Part shown: one piece after another, positions 22,340-32,750 of the stretch
How positions within the stretch are numbered: the stretch's first letter is position 1
Layout of the letters: every line of letters starts with the position of its first letter
NCBI GenBank assembly: GCA_013176395.1
Contig: JABMLP010000013.1
Location: forward strand, 868,001-932,000
DNA length: 64,000 nucleotides
Direction of reading: 5' to 3'
Source of the DNA: Venturia oleaginea
Taxonomy: Eukaryota; Ascomycota; Dothideomycetes; Venturiales; Venturiaceae
Program-made: the position numbers and the translations under genes
The notes under the pieces: model-generated
What the model was told of the DNA's origin: nothing
Seen by the model: the letters and a program-made list of their open reading frames with translations, nothing else
The model's database searches: none

Positions 22340-24036
22340 ATGGATATCTACCAACCTGGACATCTCGACTGCCTGTTCGATTGTGGACTCACTTTCTCCA
22401 GTCTTGAAACATTGCATTTGCACATTGAGCTGGACCATAGAGAAGACAACGATGTCTCCCCATTCCTTGCCAGACCAGCTTCACCGCCAGCTGCTTCCTC
22501 ATCAACAGGTAGACATGTACCGCCCCTTCCCACAAGGCCTCCTCCGGAAGTTCCCATTCACGATCAAGAGTCTCGAGGAAGTCGCGAACCTGAAGCTGAG
22601 CTATTCACTCTCTGTCCAGAGCCTCACTGCGGCGAACAGATTTTTCTTATCGAGCTCAATGAGCACCTTGACCTCCACCAAAGCGAGAAACTCGTAGACG
22701 AAGGTTCCATTTCTAGCCCAGTCAGCAATAGAGACCAGTCTCTAACGTCATATTCTTCATCAAATATTCCTCCCGAGCCTGGCCAAACTCACTTTTCCAC
22801 CGACATATCCCAAGCACTGTTACGTACAATGGACAGAGGGCAGACAGACGACACTAGCCCAAGAGTGGGGATGGGCCGCAAATTCTTATCAATCATAGGA
22901 ATGGAGAAGAAGGAGCCCAGTCGGCCTGGTCACAGTGCTTATAAACAGAATATCCCGCATCTTTCTGTAAGCCCGCGTGTGTCAATAATTGGTCTTTTCG
23001 ACTAACGTGTTCCAGAAAGAAATCCTCGGCCCATATGCCTATGAAGCGCAGATGCCGAAGTCCTTGTATCAACGTCTCCAAGATGGACCCAAGATCACTC
23101 GTACCAAGAAGATCAGCCGGCACGGTGAACTCGTCGCTCATGAATCAGTCGATGGAGAAACGCCAGGTGTCTTGCCTATCCTGAAGAGACTGATAGATCA
23201 TGATCACAGAGTTGGTAAAGCATTCTTGTGCCACCCTTCCGTGACGCAGATAGGCAAATTCTCCTGGGAGGGCGGATTCTGCGGATACAGGAACGCGCAG
23301 ATGCAGATTTCTTATATGCAGCACGCAAAGCACCCCTCAAGTGTCTTCTTCCCAGGCCAAACTCCAGGTATCCTCGATCTCCAAGATCATATCGAACAGG
23401 CTTGGGATAATGGCAGACATCCTTATGCTCGACAAGAAGTTGGTCATCTGAAAGGCACGAGAAAGTGGATAGGGACTTTGGAGGGAAGGATCTTGCATGC
23501 TTTGATAGCCAAGGATTTCTCTAACATCATTCAGGTCCACGCTATATATCAAAACCTAGACATTCCTTGCAAAGTCCACCAGTTTTCTGACTCTCATACA
23601 ACCTTCGCCGATGAGGGCCTGCTGGATTGGGTCCAGGCGTACTTCGAATCAGCCGCAATGCCAGACAACAAGAAAGTACAGTGTACGCTCAAGCCGCCAG
23701 TATATTTGCAACGACCGGGCCATTCTTTGACCATCGTTGGCCTGGAGATTATGCAAGATGGCACGCGGAATCTACTCGTTTTTGATCCCATGTATCAGGC
23801 GACGAAATTGATGAAAGAGATGGTCGATGCCGGGCCCAGGCGCATCGTGGGTCCAAATTACAAGCTCCTGTCGTCCTATCGACGATCCCAACACAGGCTG
23901 CAAAAGTATGCCGATTTCGAAACTCTTGAGTAATTGGTCCCCGCCTTCGCTTCGTACACGCACGCTAACAATTTCCAGGCTCACCGGAGATTTACCATTG
24001 TTCCCAGCTTGGGAGGCAGGGCGCCATAATCGATGA
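22340..24036 (+). CDS. C78-family cysteine protease (ZUFSP/UFM1-protease-like) with zinc-finger N-terminus
   Basis: Three exons: 22340-22966, 23016-23929 and 23979-24036, 1599 nt, giving 532 residues. The N-terminal part has Cys/His patterns like C2H2 zinc fingers (CLFDCGLTFSSLETLHLHIELDH; CPEPHCGEQIFLIELNEHLDLH), a poly-Pro linker and a basic region. The C-terminal half is a peptidase C78 domain (PF07910) with catalytic Cys in GGFCGYRN (about Cys298), His in PGHSLTIVG (about His445) and Asp in LLVFDP (about Asp466). This zinc finger plus C78 layout matches ZUFSP/ZUP1 and Mug105-like deubiquitinases that cleave Lys63-linked ubiquitin chains. Most fungi lack UFM1, so ubiquitin is the likelier target (inference). 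The stop reached without splicing (23931) follows GAG; a GT-AG intron there adds 18 residues. Confidence 0.88.
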
Positions 24037-24076
24037 ACACTGTATACAAATTTCGCTAAATTTGTGATCTATCTAG

Positions 24077-24619
24077 GTGAATTCGCAAAATTCCACAAGT
24101 CCAGACGTCTACGCTTTCTTTGACGTATCAACCTGCCGCTACGAGGTGTATCCAACAGATGTCTTTCATCACATGTTTCCTTGGTATCTATGCGGAGCAA
24201 AATTCAATGTCGAACTGGCGCGCTTCGAACGTTTGCCAGCCGCGCCTGATGCTGTGGACGTGAGCCTCTGGCGAGGATATTGCGTTCCACGGTTCTTCAG
24301 CAGGTGGACACCGGGCGAAGATGGTTGTCTAGAGAGGGCCAGGCTGAGTTACGACGATTGGATGCTTCCGAGAGCGGCGGAAACATATGAGCCCGAGTAT
24401 TGGGAATCTGATGCATCAGTGATGGACACGAGTGCTCTGAACTACCCAGAGCTCAGGTACTTGCAGGAGGAACTTCTTCGTTGCGGATCTTCAGGTCTTT
24501 TTGAGCGGCTTCCTGTTGGAGAGTTCAAAGAGGAGTCTGTGTCGGGTCCAATCAGCAACAGTGATAGCTGGACGAGCGCCAACGTCAAGTACATAAACGA
24601 GTCTGTCCCTGCAGCCTGA
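24077..24619 (+). CDS. Hypothetical protein without a visible ATG start
   Basis: An open frame of 180 codons starts right after a perfect acceptor-like CTATCTAG (24069-24076) and a possible CTAAAT branch site. The first in-frame ATG is only at 24173. Composition is protein-like: Trp/Tyr-rich, with SLWRGYCVPRFFSRWTPGED and a Leu-rich segment. I do not recognise a family. It lies 40 bp after the C78 protease stop. It may be an exon of a separate gene whose 5' exon I cannot find, or a readthrough/alternative 3' exon of the protease transcript, but no donor of acceptable spacing joins them in frame. Confidence 0.35.
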   Translation: MNSQNSTSPDVYAFFDVSTCRYEVYPTDVFHHMFPWYLCGAKFNVELARFERLPAAPDAVDVSLWRGYCVPRFFSRWTPGEDGCLERARLSYDDWMLPRAAETYEPEYWESDASVMDTSALNYPELRYLQEELLRCGSSGLFERLPVGEFKEESVSGPISNSDSWTSANVKYINESVPAA

Positions 24620-25160
24620 GGTCATGGAGTATCCGGTGATGTACGCTGGTCTTGTGCAGTGCGAGTCAATTGGAAGGAGGGCAAGGTGCTATCTTTGTTG
24701 CTCGTTCTTGAACTTTGCTGCTGCGCATTAGATTATCTTCATTCAGTCACAATCAAAGGTGTCGATTCTGGATCCGTTTCATGGTGCACTATGTATTTCT
24801 GTAATCTTGGGCTTCTGATTGGCGAGACGGCAATCATGGGCATGTCGCTGCTTTCCCCTGATTTGCGGGACGATCCTTTGCAACGCGCAGGACGCTAAAT
24901 ATAGGGGAGGGGCCCTCTTCTCACGATTCCGTTGGCGCCTTTGCTGGGTACGGCTGAAACGCAGTTTGAGGCGTCCCGACGATGAAGTCTAGGCGATCAT
25001 CACTTTGTGAAAAGGAAGGCCTGATGTGGTGTAGCAGCTGAGCCTTTTCGGTATCGAATCGTCGATTCTTCACGGCCTTCTTCTCTGCTTTTTGTGTTAA
25101 GCTGTTGCGTTCTTCAGCGCGTGTTTGATTCTTACTCTGCGCTCTCTCCCTGTTGGCAAA
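24620..25160. other. Intergenic region, no gene seen
   Basis: Between the ATG-less ORF and the DOMON-b561 pseudogene. I see no supported feature. Confidence 0.4.
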
Positions 25161-26705
25161 ATGTGGGGTTCTTGGAAGATCCTTGTGGTTGCGACGAGTG
25201 CTCTTTGGTGTGAGTTGTCCAGAGCCTGGTATCCTTACTTCATCATTCTTCCCATTCTAACACCCTGCTCGTGTAGCACTTCTCAATCGCGTCTCTGCTC
25301 AAAAGGCGAATTCTTCGTCGGCAGCGACATTTATATATGGCAATGGCGGACATGGCAATCTCACATTCACCATCTCGGCCAATCCAGACAACAAGGACCT
25401 GTGGTTTCGACTTTCAGCTCCCTCCACGTACTCTTGGGTAGCTGTGGGATCAGGGACGTCCATGGAAGGTTCGAATATGTTTGTAGCATATGAGGGTGCA
25501 AAGGCCAACAGTGAGACTCTTGGTCGCCTGTTATGAGTGCATAGAGTTAACACTTTGGCAGCCGTCACACTTTCCAGCCGCAAAGCTACCGGCCGAAGAG
25601 AACCCACAATCATGGATAGTCATGGACTTCAGTCTATCAAGAGCACAATCAAGGACGATCCTCACGCAGGAGAATCGTCAATTCACGATGGCACGTACTT
25701 CATCAATGGCTTCGCCCCTGTAGGCGCGACCAAGTTCAACATCAATCCCGATGCTTTCCAGAATTTAATATTCGCATTTGGACCACAGTATCACCATCCT
25801 CGCACCGATGCTCTGGACGGGCCGCTGAGCAGACATGCGTTCTATGGTGGTTTCAGCTGGATATGAGGCAGGCACATGGCACGGAAATGCCTTTGTTGGG
25901 TATCAAAGCTGCTGGCACTACGAGTCGAAAACCTTCGTCCAAGAAAGACCGTGAATACAGCAGCTCCGGCCATGCTTTTGCTATGGGCTCGACCTTCGTT
26001 ATAATCTTCCCTCTCGCCGTTTTCTTCCAGCGGATTTTGGAGAAAGTCAGTTTGCACATGTATGCGCAGACATTGGGATTGTTTCTCGTTATCATTGGAA
26101 TGATTAGTGGTTTCGTCGTGAGCAGGTTCTACAACAGGGCAAGTCTTCCCTCCTCTTTTCAAGCATGCTGTATGAGAGAAAGCTTGAAGCTAACAAAAGA
26201 ATAGTCCAAGAACTTCTCCAACCCTCACCAAATCATCGGCATCGTCATCTTCCTCCTCATCCTCGGCCAATGGATCTTCGGCTTCCTCCATCACCGCACC
26301 TACCTCAAAACCAAAACTCCAACCTGGATGATTAAACCCCACAAATTCGTCTTCGGTCCGCTGATCATGGTCTTCGGCATAATAAACGTAGCTTTTGGTT
26401 TCCGCTTCGCTGTCGCAGGTCAGGATAACCTCTTCTACGTCCCACTAGTCATTGCCATGGTACTACTCATGGTGGTTGCATTTGGAGTTAAAATGTTTAT
26501 GGCAAAGAAGAGGAGGAACAAGAATGTACCTTTGGGTGGACTGATGCCGGGAGCTGAGCCTTATACGCAGCCGGCGCCGTAGTATGAGGCTGGTAGACCG
26601 TATGCGGGTGGATATGATAACACGCGGAGTGATATTCAATTGGCGAATATGGGAGATCCACCGAGTTACAGTCAGCAGCCGCAGAAACCTGCTACCCCTT
26701 TGTGA
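25161..26705 (+). pseudogene. DOMON-cytochrome b561 membrane oxidoreductase, frame broken and prematurely stopped
   Basis: The intended product is secreted/membrane: signal peptide, heme-binding DOMON domain (LTFTISANPDNKDLWFRLSA, AVGSGTSMEGSNMFVAYEG) and a cytochrome b561 core with about five membrane helices. Its roles would be transmembrane electron transfer and iron or lignocellulose redox (family knowledge). Exons: 25161-25209, 25277-25510, 25562-26138 and 26205 onward. The exon at 25562 is coherent to HAFYGG, then one base is missing near 25851 and the family motif resumes in another frame (FQLDMRQAHG). The last intron (26139-26204) is GC-AG with donor GCAAGT and a CTAAC branch site. 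The frame then meets TAG at 26580-26582, yet continues plausibly for 40 codons to TGA at 26703 with a PPSY-containing cytosolic tail. One lesion could be a sequencing error; two suggest a recent pseudogene. Confidence 0.7.
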
Positions 26706-27499
26706 GAAGATGGAGAGGTGGGGGATAACGTAACAAGGCTGAGGCAGAGGCAGAATTTGGCTTATTGCGGATTTGGCGAGGCGTTTTGGTGCTGACATTT
26801 GAACATATACGCAGTATTGGACGGCTTTGGATTGAAATGGACGACGAACGAATACCAAATTGTAAATTTATAGGGCGGGTTTCTGCTTTGAGGTGAACTT
26901 TCTCATCCTTTTGAGAACAAAGAGGTTTCGTGGGCATGTTCGGGCTTTATTAACGAGTTCAAGGATGGCCATTCCAGACCGGTGCTTTTTGCCTTGACAT
27001 TTCAGCGGCTCCTAAGCTTTACAAGTCGTGGTCATTAGACGGGTCTGACTCTTTGATCTCTTAATGCTGCAGCCACTAACTTAAACATAGACGTTAGGTA
27101 AGCAGCGCCAACATCTCGCCATCCAAGAAACTCTCTTCGAGCTGCTTGAACTCATCTTCGTCAAATAAGTGGTCAAGACCACTTGATGGCTGCATTGTGC
27201 TAACGATATAGGTCTTCGCTCCATCGCCCAATCAGTTCCTCGAAGACCGGACTCGACGTGAAGAGAGCTCAGCAATTGAAAGACACCCAGGAGGCAAGTG
27301 CTACTGCAAGAGAATACAGTATTGTAGCGGCAAACTCAGTTGTTGGTATCAAAAAAGTGTTCTATGAAACACCGGCGCGTGAATACATGTGGTCAAAAAG
27401 AGTGACCGGCAGCACCTAAGGAGCGATGCAATGGAAAACTTGGATGATAGTTTGAGAAAGACCAATCCGACACAATGTGATTACCATAATCTATCACAC
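26706..27499. other. Intergenic region between convergent genes
   Basis: 3' flanks of the DOMON-b561 locus and of the aldo-keto reductase gene. I see no supported feature. Confidence 0.45.
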
Positions 27500-28814
27500 T
27501 CAATCCTCACTCGTGAGCCACTCTTTTCCCCTGGTCCTAACCGGGGCCGGATTTGGCGGTGCATCAATCCTCGCCACACACTTTGTCAACATCACATCCG
27601 CCGCGGTGACACCAGTATGATGCTCCCTAAAGATGAAGTTCATAGGGAACCCGATGTCAAATGGAGCAGCACCATCAATCTCATCCAAGTCCTCGTCTGA
27701 AAGGTCGATACTGAGACCTTCGATATTCGACTTGAGGTGCTCGACGCTTCGTTGACCAATGATGGGGTAAACATAAGGTGCTTTATGAAGGATGTATGCG
27801 AGAGCCTTTTCATCACCTTGGTAAGCTTACGATCGAAAAGTGTAGAAAAGCGAGACCTACAATGGCTTGAAGTGACGTCCCCTTTTTGTTCGCAATTGCC
27901 TCAAGGTGTTCAGATATCTTGATATCAGATTCTGAGAGCTGAGAAGCACGTGCACTACCTTGCTCCTCTTTCGCTCGCGCTTCGGCGCTTTTGAACTTTC
28001 CTTGGCCGAGGGGTGCCCATGGTGCTATCGCCATACCCTGATCGCGACACATGGGGATGATTTCTCTCTCCATATCCCTGAAGGCTGCGTTCCATTTGCC
28101 CTGGTAGACAGAGAATGGGCGAAGACCGTTGGCCTTTGCATACGAGTTTGCCTTTACAACGAGCCAGGCTGGAGTATCTGAGATTCCAAGATAGAGGACC
28201 TTGCCGGACGTGATCAGGTTATTGAGACCTATCATTACTTCTTCGACTGAGGTGGTGAAATCCCACCAGTGGACATAGAATAGGTCGATATAATCTGTCT
28301 GTAGCTTTTTGAGGCTGTGTTCGACGGATGTGCGCATACTTTTCATGGAGTTGCCGACGTAGTTTGACTGTAGGGGCTCGGTTTCGCGGTGGTGAGATCG
28401 GAAGCCTGTGGTGTATTTTGTTGCAAGGCTAAAATGTATGATTAGCATGTCGTAGGACTTGTACATTGAGAACGTACACCAGCTGTTCGCGGTTGCCACG
28501 GTTCTTCATCCATTCGCCGATCCAGATCTCCGAGTCCTCATTCTGGTAGTTGTTCGCTCTATCTCTTGGATTAGCTAAGGCTCGGGAAAGCAGCAGGTGT
28601 GGACGTGCGTATCAAGGAAGTTGCCTCCCATGTCGTAGAAGGTGTCCATGACCTTGAAGGATTGGTCCTTGCTACATTCTCCCATGAAGCTTTTCCATCC
28701 CTCTCCAAAGTTCATGGTACCAAGGCATAGCGGTGATACCTTGACACCGGCAGAGGGCGAAAGCACGCGGTGAAGACCGAGCAAAGACTTCGGCTTTGGT
28801 GCTGGCGCGAACAT
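27500..28814 (-). CDS. Aldo-keto reductase, aryl-alcohol dehydrogenase / norsolorinic acid reductase-like
   Basis: Four exons: 28814-28609, 28558-28478, 28428-27861 and 27805-27500, 1161 nt, giving 386 residues, the usual length for the Aad14/NorB-like group. It is a cytosolic NADPH-dependent reductase with a TIM barrel. The catalytic tetrad is visible: Asp and Tyr in FLDTANNY, Lys in LATKYTTGF and His in LFYVHWWD. The Gly/Ser-rich cofactor region near [17 protein letters not shown] is in the last exon. The first intron (28559-28608) only keeps the frame if spliced with a GC donor (GCACGT); the others are GT-AG. The upstream region carries five GGATGAC motifs (separate entry). It lies next to a bZIP regulator and a BBE-type oxidase. 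Relatives act in aromatic aldehyde reduction or polyketide tailoring; the substrate here is unknown. Confidence 0.9.
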
Positions 28815-29201
28815 ATTTACTGCTCTGTTTTGTTGTTGACGAGGAGGGTGCAAACAAGTCGTCTGATTGAGTCTAATGGTGGCTGAGGTTTGAAATGGAA
28901 GATTTCGTTTGCAAGGGAATTTCCTCAGATATGTGGTCATTGTTGCTCCCAACCGGAGAGGAAAAGCGGCAAGAAAGACGCAGCCATTGCATCATGGTGA
29001 AGTTGAGCTTGTGCTTGTGCTTGTGCCTGGAGGTAGGAGTGAAGAAAGGTCGTCAAGCTACTATGTCATGTCATCCGTCGACAGCACTAAGATACGACTC
29101 GGATCCTGCAGCTCCACAACGACCAAGTTTCAGCACGACTGAATCCCGGGAGTGGATTCCCATAAGGCTGAAGGGGGGATCAGGCAAGAGCGGATGCGGA
29201 T

Positions 29202-29469
29202 GGATGACAGTCACGTGACAAACACGGCAGCTACTCCGGGGTAGTTAGATTATCTGCAAATACATGACATGGCGCAATCCTGGACCATAGCACGACTTTG
29301 GCCGAATTGCGATTGGCCTGCCTGATTATGCAACGGGATGATATGCGAATGGATGACATTGGGAGTCTGCTCACTGCTCACGGCTACACCCATCGGATGA
29401 CAATGTAAAGATTGACACCAAGAGAGTTCGAGACAGGATGGATGGATGGATGACATGCAAATGGATGAC
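29202..29469 (+). promoter_or_regulatory. Cluster of five GGATGAC motifs plus a CACGTG box
   Basis: GGATGAC occurs on the plus strand at 29202, 29351, 29395, 29448 and 29463, mostly in the context ATGGATGAC. A palindromic TCACGTGA lies at about 29211-29218. The cluster is in the upstream region of the minus-strand aldo-keto reductase and beside the 3' end of the bZIP gene. Five same-strand copies of a 7-mer in 268 bp is far above chance. It could be a factor-binding array; part of it (29436-29454) is a GGAT microsatellite. Confidence 0.45.
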
Positions 29470-29535
29470 TTTGGTCCAAAGGACACGACATGTTATAAAT
29501 CTAGCACACTTCGCCCGCTATCCAGATCCAGACCT

Positions 29536-30556
29536 TCAACAATCCCCAACTGCGAAAAACAAAGGACTTTGGCCTCGCTGTCGTCGCCAGTAATTCGTCG
29601 CCCGAAACAAATCGTGGCAACCCAACACAGTCCAGCCCCAATCTCGCAGAAACGTCTCTGATATTTCCCATCCGCTCGTATCCCACGGCTCCCTCCATAC
29701 CAATATGCCGGTGCTTCCTGCTTCGGAGCTACTTCGATCGCTGCTCTTCATAGCGCGACAAAGCTCCTCTTCATCGTACGTGTCACCCGCAAGAATGAGA
29801 TTATCCCTCATTTGAGCTGATGGAATCAAGTCTAGCCATGGATGGTGAGGTGTCGTCCATTGGACAATGGTAGGTTGTAGCGTAATTGGCAACGTGTTCA
29901 GATCAATAATCTCATGCGGCTGCCAAGGTCCAGTCGTGTTGAAGGGTGATAAGGCGTCATCGTGTAATCTGTCGTCTGTGAGACCTAGGATCTTCTGGTT
30001 CGTGACCAAAGCCTTGGTGAAGTGAAACTGAATGAGATGGAGGAGGAGATCGGTCCGGGGAGAAGCTCGAAGGTAGTATTGATAGGCTATATTTTCCAGA
30101 CGTTGCAAGGTGGCTTGAGACTGGCCTGAGCTGGCTGCCAGGATGTGGATGTTCTCGATGTCAGCCAATTCGGTAAGCTTTGAGGCCGCCTGATGACGGG
30201 GAGGATTGAGAGAGGAAGATCTCTCCCGGGTCTGTTTGGAGCATTTACGGAGACCGAAGGAGGCATCATCACATGAGGATGGCTCTGGGCTCCGCGGTTT
30301 TTTTTTCTCGCTAGAGAGCGCTTGGATTCCCTTCTTCCGTTGTCCTGTCCAGAATTACCAACTTGCAAAAGATTTGCTACTGTCAAAGGTCCGTCTTACG
30401 AAGTGCTCTCTGGTTCAAGCGATTCTGTAGCTTCTTCCGGCGCTTTTGATCAGAAATACCAGTCCAGTCTTCATCTGGTCGGGCAATGCATTTCTGCTGC
30501 AGAGCAATAGTCCTTCCCGTGTCGTCATTTGCCATGACGGTGGGCATGTCAGCCAT
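29536..30556 (-). CDS. bZIP transcription factor with DUF3425 domain
   Basis: Two exons, 30556-30400 and 30344-29536, 966 nt, giving 321 residues. The intron has donor GTAAGA and acceptor GACAG and splits the basic region. That region (about residues 38-58, KRRKKLQNRLNQRALRQRKK) has the N-x7-R signature and the NRxxQRxxR pattern of Yap-like bZIP proteins. I see no clear leucine zipper after it, only a Lys/Ser-rich linker. Residues about 130-320 form a DUF3425 domain (WTTPHHPWLDLIPSAQMRDN and a C-terminal WGWTVLGCHDLFRATNYWR). Such bZIP-DUF3425 proteins are fungal nuclear regulators, some tied to secondary metabolism or stress. It is divergent from the BBE oxidase gene across 550 bp. The ATG at 30556 is chosen because upstream in-frame sequence lacks conserved content. 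Confidence 0.85.
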
Positions 30557-31106
30557 TGTGCTTCGGATCGGGAGCATGGCATATGTATTTGGCTGACCTA
30601 GGAGAGGGTTGGGCGTGTCGTGTCGGTTATAAGTCTGTGTCCAACGGATCCATTCTTTCGGACCGTTTAGATGATTTGGGGAGCCTCCCGTGGGAGAGCG
30701 GACTTGGCTCTCCGGTCTTGCCCAATCAGGTAGAGCTTCATGCAGGTGGCTGACGACGATAGTTCTGACAGTCCGTAGGTCCGTGCGAGTTGCCGTCCCT
30801 TCTGGGGTTAAGATGAATAATCTCCGCGAGGGTCTCCAACTGTACTGTGTACGCACTAAAGACGGGCGAGTGACGTCTATTTATCCCGCCGTCCCACAAG
30901 AACGTAGAAGGCTGTGCGGATGGCAAGGTGCTGGCGTTCGCTAAGTAGTCGGGGTTAGATCTAGCAGCAGTGACTTTGCGGGTCATCTCGAAAGCAGCAA
31001 GTTCTCCTGTGGTTATAAGACGTCGTAATTTCTCAAAGGCCGCCCGGGGGAACTCTCATCCTCTCATTGCTATCAAGAAAGGAAGATCAAAACCTAAAAG
31101 TCCAAC
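30557..31106. promoter_or_regulatory. Shared promoter between bZIP-DUF3425 and BBE oxidase genes
   Basis: A 550-bp divergent intergenic region. It contains two GACGTC palindromes, at 30872-30877 (within TGACGTCT) and 31019-31024. These match the core of CRE/Yap-type bZIP sites. Autoregulation of the bZIP gene and control of the oxidase gene is a reasonable inference but is not shown. Confidence 0.45.
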
Positions 31107-32750
31107 ATGTTGTCCCCACCTTTACTCGCCCTGGCAACTCTGGCTGCAGCGGCCTCCGCCGCGCCGAACAGCACCATCTCTCCAGGCTGCCAACAAGCTT
31201 GTGCCAGTTTATCAGCATCCTTCCCATCCGCTGTATTCTACCCAGCTACCGACAACCTCACCATCTGGGACGCAAAGCAACAAGAGGTGATTCCTTCACA
31301 GGCCTGTCGCGTCGCTCCATCTTCCTCCGAAGACACATCGCGCATCCTCCAACAACTCGTGCAGTCTCAATGCCATTTCGCTGTCAAATGCGGTGGCCAT
31401 TCTCGCGAGGCAGGTGATTCCATTGCCGTGGCCGGCGTTACCATAGACTTACATCCCCACCTCAGTGGCGTTGAGGTAGCTACCGATGGTCTCTCTGCCC
31501 GTGTGGGTGGAGGCGCGACCTTGATTGATGCATACAGAGCGCTGGATGCCAGAGGGCTCAGCTTTGTCGGTGGAAGAGTTGCTTCGGTGGGGGCTGGAGG
31601 CTACATGCTCGGTGGAGGTACAAGTCCCTTCGCGAATAAGTTTGGCTGGGCATTAGACAACGTTTATGAGTTTGAGGTATGGCCAGCACAATCATAAGAT
31701 ATGCAAGCTGACTCATGACGTCTAGGTTGTCCTTGCTAATGCAACAGTCACAACTGCTTCCGAGGACAAGAACCCGGATCTGTACTTCGCACTTCGCGGA
31801 GGTGGCAACAATTTCGGTATTGTCACCACCTTCACCGTCCGCACATTCGAGCAAGGATCGGTTTATCGCGGCAGTGCTTCCTATAGCGACAATCAGACCG
31901 AAACGGTCCTAGATGCTGTTTATGATCTGTTCACAAAACCAGAATCCAGCAGCGATGAGAACATGGGTTATGACATGTATTATGCTTGGGCCAACGGGCA
32001 ATTTTCTATGGGAGGTCAACAATGGTACCACGAACCAATTGCCAACCCGCCGGTGTTCAATCGCCTCAATGCCATTCCAACAGCTCGAATAACGCCATCT
32101 GTGAACACTACAACTAATCTGGTGTCTGGTGGGCCGCCAAGCTCAGCGCTTGTCAGGTGAGTGCTATCACAATGCTAGTGTATCTAGATCTGAACTGACC
32201 CTTAAGCACAGGCATGTCTTTGGCACATTCAGCATACTACCTTCCCGCTCGGTAATGTCAGAGGCTGTTGCCATCTTCAAAGAGGAAGTGAATGCAATTT
32301 CCTCAGTGGTTGGCCTAGCACCGAACCTAATCTGCTACTCGATGCCCGTGAATGCCATAAAAGCAATGAAAAGACGAGGTGGAAATGCGCTAGGTATTGA
32401 ATCAGATGAACCCCTGTTCGGTAAGTCATCTCTCACCCCGAGGCAAAGTTGTTTCCTGATGTATTGTAGTATGGCTTGTTTCCACCGCATGGACCAACGC
32501 TCAAGACGATGCTGCTGTATATAAAATGACCGACAATGTCGCGAGAAGAACTGAAGCTGCTGCTCAGAAGGTTGGTCGATACCATCCTTACAAATACATC
32601 AACTATGCGTCGGCTGCAGAGGCACCAACCATTTTCGAAGGATATGGCGAAACCAACCGACAGAGATTGATCAAGATCCAGAAGGCGGTAGATCCAAGTG
32701 GTGTCTTCGCCTCAACAGGTCTTTGGAGAGGTTTCATGAAATTGGTTTGA
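31107..32750 (+). CDS. Secreted FAD-linked oxidoreductase (berberine-bridge-enzyme type)
   Basis: Four exons: 31107-31676, 31726-32156, 32212-32420 and 32470-32750, 1491 nt, giving 496 residues. A signal peptide (about 1-19) is followed by an FAD-binding PCMH domain and a C-terminal BBE segment (KYINYASAAEAPTIFEGYG, LIKIQKAVDPSGVF). His98 in KCGGHSREAG is the expected 8-alpha-histidyl FAD attachment site. The second attachment residue, Cys in bicovalent BBE enzymes (CPTVG context), is Val158 here (GGRVASVGAGG), so FAD should be linked only through His. Secreted fungal members oxidise oligosaccharides or secondary-metabolite intermediates; the substrate is unknown. All introns are GT-AG. It shares a promoter with the bZIP-DUF3425 gene. 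Confidence 0.92.

Noticed and set aside
25847..25908. Possible 62-nt intron that would also repair the DOMON-b561 frame
   Set aside because: It would delete the conserved YGGFQLDM motif and lacks a branch site; a missing base fits the family better.
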